Shown: positions 34,534 through 43,715, counted from the first letter of the stretch. The stretch is DNA of 56,908 bases from Gallibacter sp963634825 (GCA_963634825.1 CAVHCP010000006.1:1-56908), one strand, 5' to 3'. Notes: a model not told the origin generated them from the letters alone. Numbers and translations: made by a program.

Positions 34534-35811
34534 ATGGAAAAAGAGAAGAAAATAATACAAGTATCAGAAAGAGTACCGCTGATAAAGGGTATTCCGCTGA
34601 GCATACAGCATACATTTGCAATGTTTAGCGCATCGGTATTAGTGCCTTGGATGTTTGGACTAAATCCTGCCATCGTACTTTTGATGAATGGTATAGGTAC
34701 TTTGATATTTATATTTATGACAAAAGGAAAAGCCCCTGCTTATCTTGGCTCGAGCTTTGCATTTATATCACCGACATTACTTGTCATGGCAAATGATAAT
34801 CTCGGATATGAGTATGCGCTTGGAGGCTTCATAGTTACGGGAGTAATCCTTATGATTGTGGCTCTTATAATCAAATTTGTCGGTATTAACTGGATAAATG
34901 TCATCCTTCCGCCGGCAGCGATGGGACCAATCATCGCTCTTATCGGACTTGAGCTTGCAGGAACAGCGGCTTCAAATGGCGGTCTTATAACAAATACGAC
35001 TACATATACAGAGATAAATCCTAAATTTGTAATAGCATTTATGATAACGCTTGGAGTTGCCGTATTTGGACAGGTTTTGTTTAGAGGTTTTGCTGCGGCG
35101 ATTGCAATATTGATAGCAATTATTGTCGGATATATCTCAGCGCTGTGCCTTGGCATCGTGGACTTCACACAGGTTACAGAGGCTTCGGTCTTTGCAGTGC
35201 CAAACTTCTCAGCGCCAAAGTTTAGCCTTGATGCGATACTCATCATCATTCCGGCATCGCTTGTAGTTATATCAGAGCACATAGGGCACCAGGTTGTAAC
35301 AAGCGAAATTGTCGGAAAGGACTTATTAAAGGATCCGGGACTTCACAGATCACTTGCGGCAGACGGTATATCGACAACTCTTTCGGGATTTTGCGGATCT
35401 GTACCGACTACAACATATGGCGAAAATATCGGAGTTATGGCGGTTACAAAGGTTTATAGCGTTTGGGTAATAGGCGGAGCGGCTATATTTTCGATGCTAC
35501 TTGCATGGGTTGGTAAGGCGTCTGCGCTGATACAGACAATACCGGCACCTGTAATGGGCGGAGTAAGCTTCTTGCTTTATGGTATGATCGCCGCTTCGGG
35601 TTTGAGACTCTTAGTAGACGAAAAAGTAGATTACTCAAAAGCAAGAAACCTCGCACTTTCGTCGGTAGTTTTTGTTACAGGTCTTTCGGGAGCAAAGATT
35701 CAGATAGGAGAGGTAGGCCTTACAGGTATGGCGCTTGCGACTGTAGTAGGTATGGTGCTTGGATTGATCTTTGCAATTCTTGATAAGGCAAAGCTTACAA
35801 ACGACCAATAG
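34534..35811 (+). CDS. uraA: Uracil permease (NCS2 family)
   Basis: A 425-residue NCS2 transporter with about 14 hydrophobic segments. The family signatures FISPTLLVM, EHIGHQVVTSEIVGKDLLKDPGLHRSLAADG and GSVPTTTYGENIGVMAVTKVYS are present. The Glu in EHIGH and the Glu in TTYGENIG match the uracil-binding residues of UraA. Xanthine specificity is less likely but possible. GGGAGG precedes the ATG. A short CTCCG/CGGAG hairpin lies in the leader (about 34470-34486). It provides uracil for Upp (6143). Confidence 0.9.
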   Translation: MEKEKKIIQVSERVPLIKGIPLSIQHTFAMFSASVLVPWMFGLNPAIVLLMNGIGTLIFIFMTKGKAPAYLGSSFAFISPTLLVMANDNLGYEYALGGFIVTGVILMIVALIIKFVGINWINVILPPAAMGPIIALIGLELAGTAASNGGLITNTTTYTEINPKFVIAFMITLGVAVFGQVLFRGFAAAIAILIAIIVGYISALCLGIVDFTQVTEASVFAVPNFSAPKFSLDAILIIIPASLVVISEHIGHQVVTSEIVGKDLLKDPGLHRSLAADGISTTLSGFCGSVPTTTYGENIGVMAVTKVYSVWVIGGAAIFSMLLAWVGKASALIQTIPAPVMGGVSFLLYGMIAASGLRLLVDEKVDYSKARNLALSSVVFVTGLSGAKIQIGEVGLTGMALATVVGMVLGLIFAILDKAKLTNDQ

Positions 35812-35854
35812 ACAGTAGCAGAAGTATCGAAATCAAATTTACCGAGGGAGAGAA

Positions 35855-36649
35855 ATGGACTTACAATTTTGCTCGATTTCGAGTGGTAGCAAAGGGAATT
35901 GCTATCTTGTCAAAGCAGGCGAAAAGATAATATTGATAGACGCAGGCATAAGTGGCAAAAAAATAGAGGAAGGTCTTTTGCAGGCGGGTATCCTCGCAAA
36001 TCAAGTCGATGCGGTGCTTGTCACACATGAGCACAGCGACCATGTGAAGAGCATCCGTATGGTATGTAAAAAGAGCGAAAAAGCATATATTTATGCAAAT
36101 ATGGCAACATGGGAGCAGATAGCAGACGAAAAGCTGATAGGCAGACATCGTGTGTTTAACAGCGGAGAGCGTTTTGCGATAGGCGATGTTGAGATTATGC
36201 CTTTTAGGCTGCATCATGATGCGGTTGAGCCTGTGGGATATTCCATCACATATAAAGGTAAAAAACTGAGCATTTTGACGGATACGGGATATATTTGTGA
36301 AGAAATCTACGAAGAGATCAAGGATACAGACCTGCTCGTGCTTGAGGCAAATCATGAGGTCAATGTACTGAAGATGTGCAGTTATCCTTACCGTGTCAAG
36401 ATGAGGATTTTAGGTGATCACGGACATCTTTCCAATGCGGCGGCAGCAGACTGCGTTGTAAGGATATTGCGTGAAAGAGAAAAAATGCTTACAGTGCTTT
36501 TGGCCCATCTCAGCAAGGAAAATAATACACCTGAGATGGCAAAGATAACTGTAAAAAACGAGCTTGAAGAAAATGGCTTACTCGATATAAATAGGGTAGA
36601 CGTGGATGTTATAACGCAGGAAAAGCAAAGTCCGTTATATACTGTATAA
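35855..36649 (+). CDS. MBL-fold metallo-hydrolase, WalJ/YycJ-like
   Basis: The 264-residue protein opens with FCSISSGSKGNCYLV, typical of the YycJ/WalJ group, and has the metal motif THEHSDH (58-63) and the later LEANHEV and GDHGHLSN stretches. WalJ is a predicted 5'-3' exonuclease linked with the WalKR cell-wall regulon in Bacillus. Next to it is rlmH, the usual yycJ-rlmH association seen in Firmicutes. The structured element at 36650 begins directly after its stop codon. Confidence 0.88.
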   Translation: MDLQFCSISSGSKGNCYLVKAGEKIILIDAGISGKKIEEGLLQAGILANQVDAVLVTHEHSDHVKSIRMVCKKSEKAYIYANMATWEQIADEKLIGRHRVFNSGERFAIGDVEIMPFRLHHDAVEPVGYSITYKGKKLSILTDTGYICEEIYEEIKDTDLLVLEANHEVNVLKMCSYPYRVKMRILGDHGHLSNAAAADCVVRILREREKMLTVLLAHLSKENNTPEMAKITVKNELEENGLLDINRVDVDVITQEKQSPLYTV

Positions 36650-36742
36650 GCGTAGCACAGGCGCCCCGCCGCAAGGCGGGGCGCTCAGAGTCTGCGGCAG
36701 GCCGCTGACTCTGTGGGAGCTTTAGCTCCCCCTGTGCTACGC
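36650..36742. repeat. Four-way-junction element 1
   Basis: A 93-base element pairs almost completely. The outer stem is 12 bp (36650-36661 with 36731-36742). Inside are three hairpins: 9 bp with a GCAA tetraloop (36662-36683), CAGAGTC/GACTCTG with an inner GCGG/CCGC (36686-36713), and GGGAGC-TTTA-GCTCCC (36715-36730). It begins right after a stop codon and ends 18 bases before the rlmH start. Element 2 at 38536 has the same plan. Confidence 0.8.
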
Positions 36743-36760
36743 GTGATAAAAGGAAAACTG

Positions 36761-37213
36761 ATGCAGATAAAAATAGTATGCGTAGGCAAGCTAAAGGAAA
36801 AATATTGGCAGGCTGCGGTAGCAGAATATACGAAAAGATTGACTCCGTATGCGAAGCTTGACATTTTGGAAGTAAAAGAAAGCAAGAGTGATGATATAAA
36901 TGAAGAGGGCGAAAATATTTTAGCTAAGCTTTCACCGGAGGATTATGTCGTCGCACTTGCTATAAAGGGAAAGAGATTTACAAGTGAAGACTTTTCTGCT
37001 CAAATAGAAAAAATAATGGCGGACGGCAGTAAGAAGGCGATCGTATTTATCATAGGCGGTTCGCAGGGGCTGTCTGATAAAGTTATGAAGCGTGCAAATC
37101 TTGAAATTTCGTTTTCGGATATGACATTCCCGCACCAAATGATGAGAGTCATCCTGCTTGAGCAGGTATATAGGGCATTTAAAATAATGAAAAATGAGCC
37201 GTATCACAAATAA
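36761..37213 (+). CDS. rlmH: 23S rRNA (pseudouridine1915-N3)-methyltransferase
   Basis: RlmH, a SPOUT-class enzyme, methylates pseudouridine 1915 in helix 69 of 23S rRNA using SAM. The 150-residue chain starts MQIKIVCVGKLKEKYW and has the knot motifs FIIGGSQGL and SFSDMTFPHQMMRVILLEQVYRAFKI. I start at ATG 36761 with AAAGGAAAA before it; an earlier in-frame start at 36713 would run through the structured element and is rejected. Confidence 0.96.
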   Translation: MQIKIVCVGKLKEKYWQAAVAEYTKRLTPYAKLDILEVKESKSDDINEEGENILAKLSPEDYVVALAIKGKRFTSEDFSAQIEKIMADGSKKAIVFIIGGSQGLSDKVMKRANLEISFSDMTFPHQMMRVILLEQVYRAFKIMKNEPYHK

Positions 37214-37277
37214 AAAAGCCTACAAAATTTCATTTTTGTAAGTTATGTGAAAGAAAAGTGAAAAAATTTCATATTCC

Positions 37278-37306
37278 TTGATGTAGCAAGGGACCTAATG
37301 TAAGAT
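37278..37306 (+). promoter_or_regulatory. Promoter and leader hairpin of the NlpC/P60 gene
   Basis: TTGATG (37278-37283) and TAAGAT (37301-37306) are 17 bases apart. Just after, ATATGCGT/ACGCATAT can form a hairpin (about 37304-37331) in front of a T-rich tract, which might attenuate. No cyclic-di-AMP riboswitch is visible. Confidence 0.5.
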
Positions 37307-37361
37307 ATGCGTGTAGTTAAAAAACGCATATTTTATTATTTGCGAAAAAAACTTAAAGGAG

Positions 37362-38462
37362 ATGACAATGTTTAACTTTGAAAATGAAAGCCTCGGTGCG
37401 ACGATTAAGAAAAAGGTACTAAAGGTAAGAGGCCTAAAGAAGAGAACAAAGGAACTCATAGGCATAGGCGTTACAGTAATGATGCTTGGAAGCTTCGTTT
37501 TATACGATGCGGCGGCAGGAGTAGCATTTGCGGCAAGTAGCCAGGAAGGCACACCATATGCAATCGTAGCAGGCGATGAAGAAATCGCAGTGCTTCAGTC
37601 AAAAGCAGATGCAGAGATGGTTGTCGAAAATGTCAAAGCTAAGTATGGCAAGGACAACAGTACAGAAACAGCTATGATTTCGCCGGCAGTAAGCGTCGTT
37701 GAAAAAGAGTATGTAACAGCTGAGGCTGTAGATGTAAAAACAATCGCAGAGGCAACTGAGGACATATTAGCTCAGAACAGCACAAGCGATCCTTATTTCA
37801 CAGTAACAGTTAAGCAACCTGTAGTTAAGTCAGTAGAAATCGCATACGACACAAAGGTTGTAAAGGATTCGGACCTTGAAAAAGGCAAAGAAAAAGTAGT
37901 AACTGAGGGCAAAGCCGGTTCAAAACTTATAACAGGCGAAAGCACAATAGTAAATGGTAAAACAGTTTCTACAGATGTTTACACAGAAAAGAAAGTTTCT
38001 GATCCTGTAACTAAGGTAGTTAAGAAGGGAACTAAGGAAGAAGAGACTGCAACAGTACAGAGCACAAGTAGCAACAGTAGCAGCTCATCATCTTCAAGCA
38101 GTTCATATAAAAAGGTAAGCTACAATGCTTCAACAAGCAGCGGAGTAGTAGGATATGCACAGGCATTCCACGGTGTACCTTATGTATATGGCGGATCAAG
38201 CCCATCAGGATTTGACTGCTCAGGATTTACAGCATATGTATACAGAGCATTTGGCGTTTATTTGCCACACAGCTCAGGTGCACAGGCAGGATATGGTACT
38301 CCGGTATCAGCAAGCCAGGCTAAGGCAGGAGATTTGGTAGTAATGCCGGGACACGTTGGTATATATGCAGGAAATGGATATATAGTACACGCACCTGCAC
38401 CTGGACAGAGCGTAAAAACTCAGAAGATTTGGACAGGATGTAGCTTTAGAAGACTTGTGTAA
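37362..38462 (+). CDS. Secreted G5 and NlpC/P60 domain peptidoglycan hydrolase
   Basis: The 366-residue protein has a signal/anchor segment (about 31-55), a G5 domain (about 150-220; TKVVKDSDLEKGKEKVVTEG pattern), a Ser-rich linker (233-246) and a C-terminal NlpC/P60 domain with Cys283 (FDCSGF), His328 (GHVGIY) and His340. This family cuts D-gamma-glutamyl-diaminopimelate bonds, usually during daughter-cell separation or wall turnover. G5 probably binds the wall or aminosugars. A strong terminator follows. Confidence 0.92.
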   Translation: MTMFNFENESLGATIKKKVLKVRGLKKRTKELIGIGVTVMMLGSFVLYDAAAGVAFAASSQEGTPYAIVAGDEEIAVLQSKADAEMVVENVKAKYGKDNSTETAMISPAVSVVEKEYVTAEAVDVKTIAEATEDILAQNSTSDPYFTVTVKQPVVKSVEIAYDTKVVKDSDLEKGKEKVVTEGKAGSKLITGESTIVNGKTVSTDVYTEKKVSDPVTKVVKKGTKEEETATVQSTSSNSSSSSSSSSSYKKVSYNASTSSGVVGYAQAFHGVPYVYGGSSPSGFDCSGFTAYVYRAFGVYLPHSSGAQAGYGTPVSASQAKAGDLVVMPGHVGIYAGNGYIVHAPAPGQSVKTQKIWTGCSFRRLV

Positions 38463-38479
38463 TTAAATAAGCAAATAAG

Positions 38480-38508
38480 CTCCGTAGCAGAGGCTACGGA
38501 GTTTTTTT
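38480..38508 (+). terminator. Terminator after the NlpC/P60 gene
   Basis: CTCCGTAGC (38480-38488) pairs perfectly with GCTACGGAG (38493-38501), followed by seven T. Confidence 0.9.
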
Positions 38509-38535
38509 GTGGAATTTGAAGTGGGATTGCTGTAT

Positions 38536-38652
38536 AATCATAGTGCGGATAATCTCCGCCCGGCGGGCGGAGATTATCCGGGATTTTAGCACCATAAAAA
38601 TACTAAGTTTGCTAAAATCCCGTGGGAGCATGCGCTCCCCCGCACTATGATT
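38536..38652. repeat. Four-way-junction element 2
   Basis: The outer stem is 13 bp (38536-38548 with 38640-38652). Inside are hairpins of 12 bp (38549-38577), 12 bp (38580-38591 with 38610-38621, 18-base loop) and GGGAGC-ATGC-GCTCCC (38624-38639). Only the last hairpin, with its GT before and CC after, is shared in sequence with element 1; the other arms differ completely but the fold is the same. It ends just before the racemase gene. Confidence 0.8.
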
Positions 38653-38673
38653 GCAAAGAAAGAGAGTATGGAT

Positions 38674-39444
38674 ATGAAAGCTTTAGACGGTAAAGTACTT
38701 GGAGTTATAGGTGGCATGGGACCGCTTGCCACAAGTGTATTTTACGACATGATAATAGAAAAAACGGATGCAAAAAGCGACCAAGAAAATATAAATATGA
38801 TAATACTAAATCATGCGAGCATACCTGACAGGACAGAGGCGATCGAAAATGGTACCGAAGATGAAGTCATAGATTTATTGGTCCATGATGCGAAGTTTTT
38901 AGAGCAAAGCGGAGCAAGCTGTATAGCTATTACATGCAATACGGCACATTTTATGATCGAAAAGGTGCAGAAGCAGATAGGTATTCCTATCATAAATATG
39001 ATAAAGCAGGCGGCGGAGGATACAAATAAAGCACTCCGTCAGAGCGCAAAAATACAAAATGCAGAGGCAGGATCTTGCGGGGCGCAGGCACATAATGAGG
39101 ATTATACAGTGGGCATTATGGCGACTGACGGCACGCTAAAAATCGGACTTTATCAAGAGGCTTTTGCTAAGCTCGGGATAAAAACAGCCGTACCAAATAG
39201 CGAAAATCAAGAGAAGTTGATGCAAATCATATATGAATACATAAAGCAAAACAGGCAGGCAGATCATAAAGATTTTATGGCTGTAGCAAACGACCTTATT
39301 GCAAGAGGCTGTGACAAAATACTCCTCGCATGTACGGAGCTTTCGGTATATGCGGAGCAAAATGAGCTTGGCGATCTTTATATAGATGCTATGCAAAGCC
39401 TTGCAGATGAGGCTATAAGGATTTGTATGCCACACAAAGGCTGA
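38674..39444 (+). CDS. Aspartate/glutamate racemase family protein
   Basis: The 256-residue protein has the two catalytic Cys of cofactor-independent racemases, Cys88 (AITCNTAHF) and Cys220 (LLACTEL), and the GVIGGMGPLAT opening of aspartate racemases. D-aspartate is used in some Firmicutes peptidoglycan cross-bridges. A 25-residue insertion (about 117-142) between the halves is low in complexity. I start at ATG 38674, with GAGAG seven bases before; the ATG at 38647 lies in the structured element. Confidence 0.87.
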   Translation: MKALDGKVLGVIGGMGPLATSVFYDMIIEKTDAKSDQENINMIILNHASIPDRTEAIENGTEDEVIDLLVHDAKFLEQSGASCIAITCNTAHFMIEKVQKQIGIPIINMIKQAAEDTNKALRQSAKIQNAEAGSCGAQAHNEDYTVGIMATDGTLKIGLYQEAFAKLGIKTAVPNSENQEKLMQIIYEYIKQNRQADHKDFMAVANDLIARGCDKILLACTELSVYAEQNELGDLYIDAMQSLADEAIRICMPHKG

Positions 39445-39483
39445 TTTGCAAAGTAGTAAATAAAATCAGAGAGGGAATAAAAT

Positions 39484-41127
39484 ATGAGCAAAGAAATGGC
39501 AAATTTGCTTTTTGGTGATGTGACAAAAAGCATAGAGGATATAGAAAAGAAATATCCAAAAAGAGAATTAAAAGAGGGTGCTATGGTGACAAGACTCGGT
39601 CCAAGTCCTACAGGCTTTATACATCTTGGCAACCTGTACGGCGCCTTTGTGGACGAGCGACTTGCACATCAAAGCGGGGGCCTTTTTTACTTGCGCATAG
39701 AGGATACCGACGATAAGCGTTATGTGGAAGGCGCAGTCGAAACGGTCATAGACAGCCTTGATTTTTTTGATATTAAATTCGACGAGGGAGCGACAAAAGA
39801 CGGAGATAAAGGCATTTACGGCCCGTATTCGCAGAGCAAGAGGGCGGATATATATCACATCTTCGCAAAAAAGCTCGTAGAAGAGGATAAGGCATATCCG
39901 TGCTTTCTTACAGAGGACGAGATTACCGACATTCGCAAAAAACAAGAGGTTGCGAAGCAGATGCCGGGCATATACGAGGGGTATTCCAAATACAGAGATA
40001 TAACAGCAGATGAAGTGGCTAAGAGGATAGAGAATGGTGAGCCTTATGTATTGAGGCTAAAGTCAGGTGGCAAGCAGGGCGAGCAGGCAAAAATGATAGA
40101 GGTTGAGGACGGTATCCGTGGCATGCTAAAGATGCCTGAAAACTTCCAAGATGTCGTAATACTAAAGGCAAATGGTATACCGACATATCACTTTGCTCAT
40201 GTCGTTGACGACCATTTGATGAGGACGACGCATGTGGTGCGTGGCGAGGAATGGTTATCATCACTTCCTATCCATGTCGAGCTGTTTCAAAAGCTTGGTC
40301 TAAAGCTACCTATTTATTGCCATACGGCACAGCTTATGAAGATCGGTGAGGACGGCAACAAGAGGAAGCTTTCAAAGAGGAAGGACCCTGAGCTGGCGCT
40401 TGATTATTATAAGGAGCTCGGATATCATCCGCAGGCGGTCCGTGAGTATTTGCTTACGATTTTAAATTCTAATTATGAGGAATGGCGAATGGCAAATCCT
40501 GATACTCCTTGCGAGGATTTCCAATTTACTATGGAGAAAATGTCAACCTCGGGAGCGTTGTTTGATTTAAACAAGCTAAATGACATCTCAAAGGACGTGC
40601 TTCTAAAAATTCCTGCAAAAGAGTTATATGAGTTCCTAAAGGCGTGGGCAAGTGAGTATAAGCCTGAAATATTGGATGTGATTGCAGATGAGAGCTATAT
40701 GCTAAAAATTCTCGACATAGGAAGAGATGGCAACAAGCCGCGAAAGGACTTTATATCTGCAAGCCAGATGTTTGAATATATAAGCTATTTCTTTGATAAG
40801 TACTTCGCAATAGAAGATGAGATACCTTCGGAGGTTTCGGATGAGGATGCAAAGGAAATTCTAAAAAGGTATCTTGAGACATATGAACACAGCGACGATC
40901 AGAGTATGTGGTTTGATAAGATAAGGGAGATAGCAACAGCTCTCGGATATGCGGCAAAGCCAAAGGATTATAAAAAACATCCCGAAGAGTATAAGGGCCA
41001 TGTCGGCCATGTGAGCACAGTCATCCGCATTGCTGTTATGGGTAGGAGCCAGTCGCCGGATGTGCATACGATACAGCAGATTTTGGGCGAGGAAAGGACT
41101 AAAGAGCGAATCAAAAAACTAATATAA
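39484..41127 (+). CDS. gltX: Glutamyl-tRNA synthetase
   Basis: GltX charges tRNA-Glu. The 547-residue protein has the class I motif read HLGN (RLGPSPTGFIHLGN, about 37-50) and KLSKR as the KMSKS loop. The domain order matches a bacterial GltX, though it is longer than the usual 485 residues and the C-terminal anticodon-binding part is divergent. In Clostridia the enzyme is often non-discriminating, with GatCAB correcting Glu-tRNA-Gln. GAGAGGG precedes the ATG. Confidence 0.94.
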   Translation: MSKEMANLLFGDVTKSIEDIEKKYPKRELKEGAMVTRLGPSPTGFIHLGNLYGAFVDERLAHQSGGLFYLRIEDTDDKRYVEGAVETVIDSLDFFDIKFDEGATKDGDKGIYGPYSQSKRADIYHIFAKKLVEEDKAYPCFLTEDEITDIRKKQEVAKQMPGIYEGYSKYRDITADEVAKRIENGEPYVLRLKSGGKQGEQAKMIEVEDGIRGMLKMPENFQDVVILKANGIPTYHFAHVVDDHLMRTTHVVRGEEWLSSLPIHVELFQKLGLKLPIYCHTAQLMKIGEDGNKRKLSKRKDPELALDYYKELGYHPQAVREYLLTILNSNYEEWRMANPDTPCEDFQFTMEKMSTSGALFDLNKLNDISKDVLLKIPAKELYEFLKAWASEYKPEILDVIADESYMLKILDIGRDGNKPRKDFISASQMFEYISYFFDKYFAIEDEIPSEVSDEDAKEILKRYLETYEHSDDQSMWFDKIREIATALGYAAKPKDYKKHPEEYKGHVGHVSTVIRIAVMGRSQSPDVHTIQQILGEERTKERIKKLI

Positions 41128-41136
41128 AAGCAGGTT

Positions 41137-41188
41137 TATAGGACGGTTATAGGACAAAAAATATAGGATAAAAATTAGGGTTATAGGA
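41137..41188. repeat. TATAGGA repeats
   Basis: TATAGGA occurs four times (41137, 41148, 41162, 41182) with variable spacing, and the stretch at 41171-41194 closely matches the minus strand at 19390-19425. TATAACCC-like words follow the terminator here as they do near 19.4-19.6 kb. I do not know a function. Confidence 0.5.
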
Positions 41189-41198
41189 TAAAAAGCAG

Positions 41199-41227
41199 AA
41201 AACGACGGTTTTAAATCCGTCGTTTTT
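41199..41227. terminator. Bidirectional terminator between gltX and the ABC gene
   Basis: AAAACGACGG (41199-41208) pairs with CCGTCGTTTT (41217-41226), with A and T runs on either side, suitable for both converging genes. Confidence 0.85.
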
Positions 41228-41241
41228 ATAACCCCTCGTTT

Positions 41242-42978
41242 TTATAATCCCTCAAATTGCATGTTGTAATAATAAGCATAAAGCCCGTTATTTTTGAGCA
41301 GCTCGTGATGAGTACCCCGCTCTTTTATTTTGCCATCGCCTATGACAATGATTTCATCGGCATTTCGGACGGTCGAAAGTCTATGGGCGATAGTTATCGT
41401 AGTCCTGCCAACGCAGAGAGCTTCGAGGCTCTTTTGGATATGCCTTTCGCTTTCGTTGTCAAGAGCGCTTGTAGCTTCGTCTAAAATCAGGATAGGCGGA
41501 TTTTTTAGAAATACTCTTGCGATTGCTATTCGCTGTTTTTGACCACCCGAAAGCCTTGTGCCACGTTCTCCTACGAAAGTATCATAACCGTCAGGCAGGC
41601 TTACTATAAAATCGTGTATATTAGCTCTTTTGGCAGCGGTTACAACCTCTCCAATCGTAGCCTCGGGCTTGCCGTAGATGATATTTTCCATTATTGTGCC
41701 GTAAAACATATACATATCCTGCTGGACGATGCCGATATTATCTCGCAGTGATTTGAGAGTAAAATCTCGCACATCCTTATCATCGACACATATCGAGCCA
41801 CTTGAAACATCATAAAATCTCGGCAAAAGAGAGCAGATAGTTGTTTTGCCACCACCTGACGGACCGACAAGAGCAATAGATTTGCCGGGAGCAACCTCAA
41901 AGGAAATGTTGTGCAGGACATCACCATTTGCATCATCATATGAAAATGAAACATCATTATATGAAACCTTGCCACGGACATTTGTCAGAGAAATCGCATT
42001 TGGGGCTTCCTTTATATCAGGCTCAGTATCCATAACTTCTATAAACCTTTTAAAACCGGACATACCCTTTTGGAGCATTTCGGTGAGCTCGACAAGTATT
42101 TGTATAGGACTTGTAAATATGGCGATATAAAGTGCGTACATTGCAAGATCAACAGGGGTCATAAGACCCTTTGCGATGAGGATGCCACCAAAAACAAAGG
42201 TCACAAAATACATCATTCCCTGGAAAAATGTATTTGTGCTCATAAAAGTGCCCATACATTTGTAATTGTCATCTTTGGATTTTAAAAAATTATGATTGTA
42301 TTTTTTGAACTTTTTTCGCTCCATATCCTCGTTGGCAAATGATTGCACAACCCTGATACCGGCAAGCGTATCTTGAAGCGAGGCGTTGATATCGCCGATT
42401 TTGCGCCTGTTTTCCATAAAAGTTTCCTGCATACGCTTGTTTTGCTTTAGGCAACAGATAAACATAATCGCAACGAGCAGCAGGAGAGGTAGTGCGAGCA
42501 TCCAGTTGATAAAAAATAAAAAGCCAAAGGCGCCGACTATCTTGATTACGGAAATAAAAAGATTTTCGGGACCGTGGTGCGCAAATTCGGAGATGTCAAA
42601 CAGGTCGGATACGAGCTTGCTCATCATCTGACCGGAATTATTTTTATCATAATAAGAAAAAGAAAGCTTTTCGTAGTGGTCAAAAAGCTGTTGCCGCATA
42701 TCTCTTTCCATATTTGCGCCCATCATATGACCTTGATAGCTGACATAATATCGACAAAGACTCTGTAAGACATATGCCAAAAAAAGGGCGACAGCAATCA
42801 GCGGTAAAGTATGCAAGATGTAATCCGCATTTTTTGTAAAAAGCGTATTTGTGGAAATTTTTAAAACCTGCGGATATGCCAAATCTACAAGACTTATAAC
42901 TGTCGCACAGAGCAAATCCAAGAAAAATACGGTTTTGTACGGCTTATAAAATTGTATAAATCGCTTTAAAATATTCAT
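41242..42978 (-). CDS. ABC exporter, permease-ATPase fusion
   Basis: The 578-residue half-transporter has six membrane segments (about 15-320) and a C-terminal ATPase with Walker A GPSGGGKTT, signature LSGGQKQR, Walker B ILILDEATSALD and the H-loop AHRLST. It belongs to the MsbA/MdlB-like multidrug or lipid exporter group and would work as a homodimer. It overlaps the TtcA-like gene upstream by 4 bases. The substrate cannot be told from sequence. Confidence 0.93.
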   Translation of the reverse strand: MNILKRFIQFYKPYKTVFFLDLLCATVISLVDLAYPQVLKISTNTLFTKNADYILHTLPLIAVALFLAYVLQSLCRYYVSYQGHMMGANMERDMRQQLFDHYEKLSFSYYDKNNSGQMMSKLVSDLFDISEFAHHGPENLFISVIKIVGAFGFLFFINWMLALPLLLLVAIMFICCLKQNKRMQETFMENRRKIGDINASLQDTLAGIRVVQSFANEDMERKKFKKYNHNFLKSKDDNYKCMGTFMSTNTFFQGMMYFVTFVFGGILIAKGLMTPVDLAMYALYIAIFTSPIQILVELTEMLQKGMSGFKRFIEVMDTEPDIKEAPNAISLTNVRGKVSYNDVSFSYDDANGDVLHNISFEVAPGKSIALVGPSGGGKTTICSLLPRFYDVSSGSICVDDKDVRDFTLKSLRDNIGIVQQDMYMFYGTIMENIIYGKPEATIGEVVTAAKRANIHDFIVSLPDGYDTFVGERGTRLSGGQKQRIAIARVFLKNPPILILDEATSALDNESERHIQKSLEALCVGRTTITIAHRLSTVRNADEIIVIGDGKIKERGTHHELLKNNGLYAYYYNMQFEGL

Positions 42979-43673
42979 AAGGTTTCCTTTATTGCATGGA
43001 AGATCTTTTCGTCTATGTCGGGAAAAGTTCCTTTTGTTTGTTTTAAAAAGTTGGCTATCAAAGCCCTATCGGTGTTGCCGTCCTTTGGGCAGGGATTGTG
43101 TGCAATCGGGAGCTTCAGCGTATTTGCAAGCTCGATGATTTCGCACTCCTCGACATAAAAAAGAGGCCTTATGAGGTGGATGCATGCCCTTGACATATAC
43201 ATATTCGGTTTCATCGTATGAAATCGTCCCTCACGCACAAGTGCGAGGAGCGTTGTATTTATAAAATCATCACGATGGTGCCCGTATGCCAGTTTGTTGC
43301 AACCAAGTTCCTTTAGCTTTGTATTTAATATGCCACGGCGCATTTTTGTGCAAAGCGAGCACGGATTTTTTTCGTCTCTTTTGTTAAATATGATATCTGC
43401 CAAATTTGTTTCTATAATAGTCAGCCTTATATCAAGTGAGCTGCAAAAATCCTTTATGGGTGCATAATCAAAAGCTTCAAAGCCCATATCTATCATAACA
43501 GCCTCAAGCGAAAAATCAGCGTCCTTTTGCTTAGAAAGACCGTGCAGGGCATATAAAAGAGTCAGGCTGTCCTTTCCGCCGGAAAGCCCAACTGCTACTT
43601 TGTCGCCACTTTTAATCATATCAAATTCTTTGACAGCCCGTGTCGTTTTTGCATACAATGTTGAAAGTTTCAT
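42975..43673 (-). CDS. TtcA-like tRNA 2-thiolation ATPase
   Basis: The 232-residue protein has the PP-loop SGGKDS (31-36) and the Cys pair CSLC (105-108), plus a third Cys in HNPCPKDG, as in TtcA, which uses an iron-sulfur cluster to make 2-thiocytidine at tRNA position 32. It is shorter than E. coli TtcA (about 310). No ribosome site is seen; a TGATATATT box ends six bases before the ATG (see findings). It precedes the ABC exporter gene. Confidence 0.9.
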   Translation of the reverse strand: MKLSTLYAKTTRAVKEFDMIKSGDKVAVGLSGGKDSLTLLYALHGLSKQKDADFSLEAVMIDMGFEAFDYAPIKDFCSSLDIRLTIIETNLADIIFNKRDEKNPCSLCTKMRRGILNTKLKELGCNKLAYGHHRDDFINTTLLALVREGRFHTMKPNMYMSRACIHLIRPLFYVEECEIIELANTLKLPIAHNPCPKDGNTDRALIANFLKQTKGTFPDIDEKIFHAIKETL

Positions 43674-43715
43674 AACAATAATATATCATAAGAATGTGGG
43701 AAAAGGAGAAAAACG

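Noticed and set aside
36713..36760. Longer start for rlmH
   Set aside because: It would begin in the four-way-junction element and add residues the family does not have; ATG 36761 has a ribosome site.
37214..37361. Cyclic-di-AMP riboswitch before the NlpC/P60 gene
   Set aside because: Such riboswitches often precede these genes, but the leader is short and lacks the conserved segments.
38647..38673. Longer start for the racemase
   Set aside because: The ATG lies in the outer arm of element 2; ATG 38674 fits the family N-terminus and the spacing to GAGAG.
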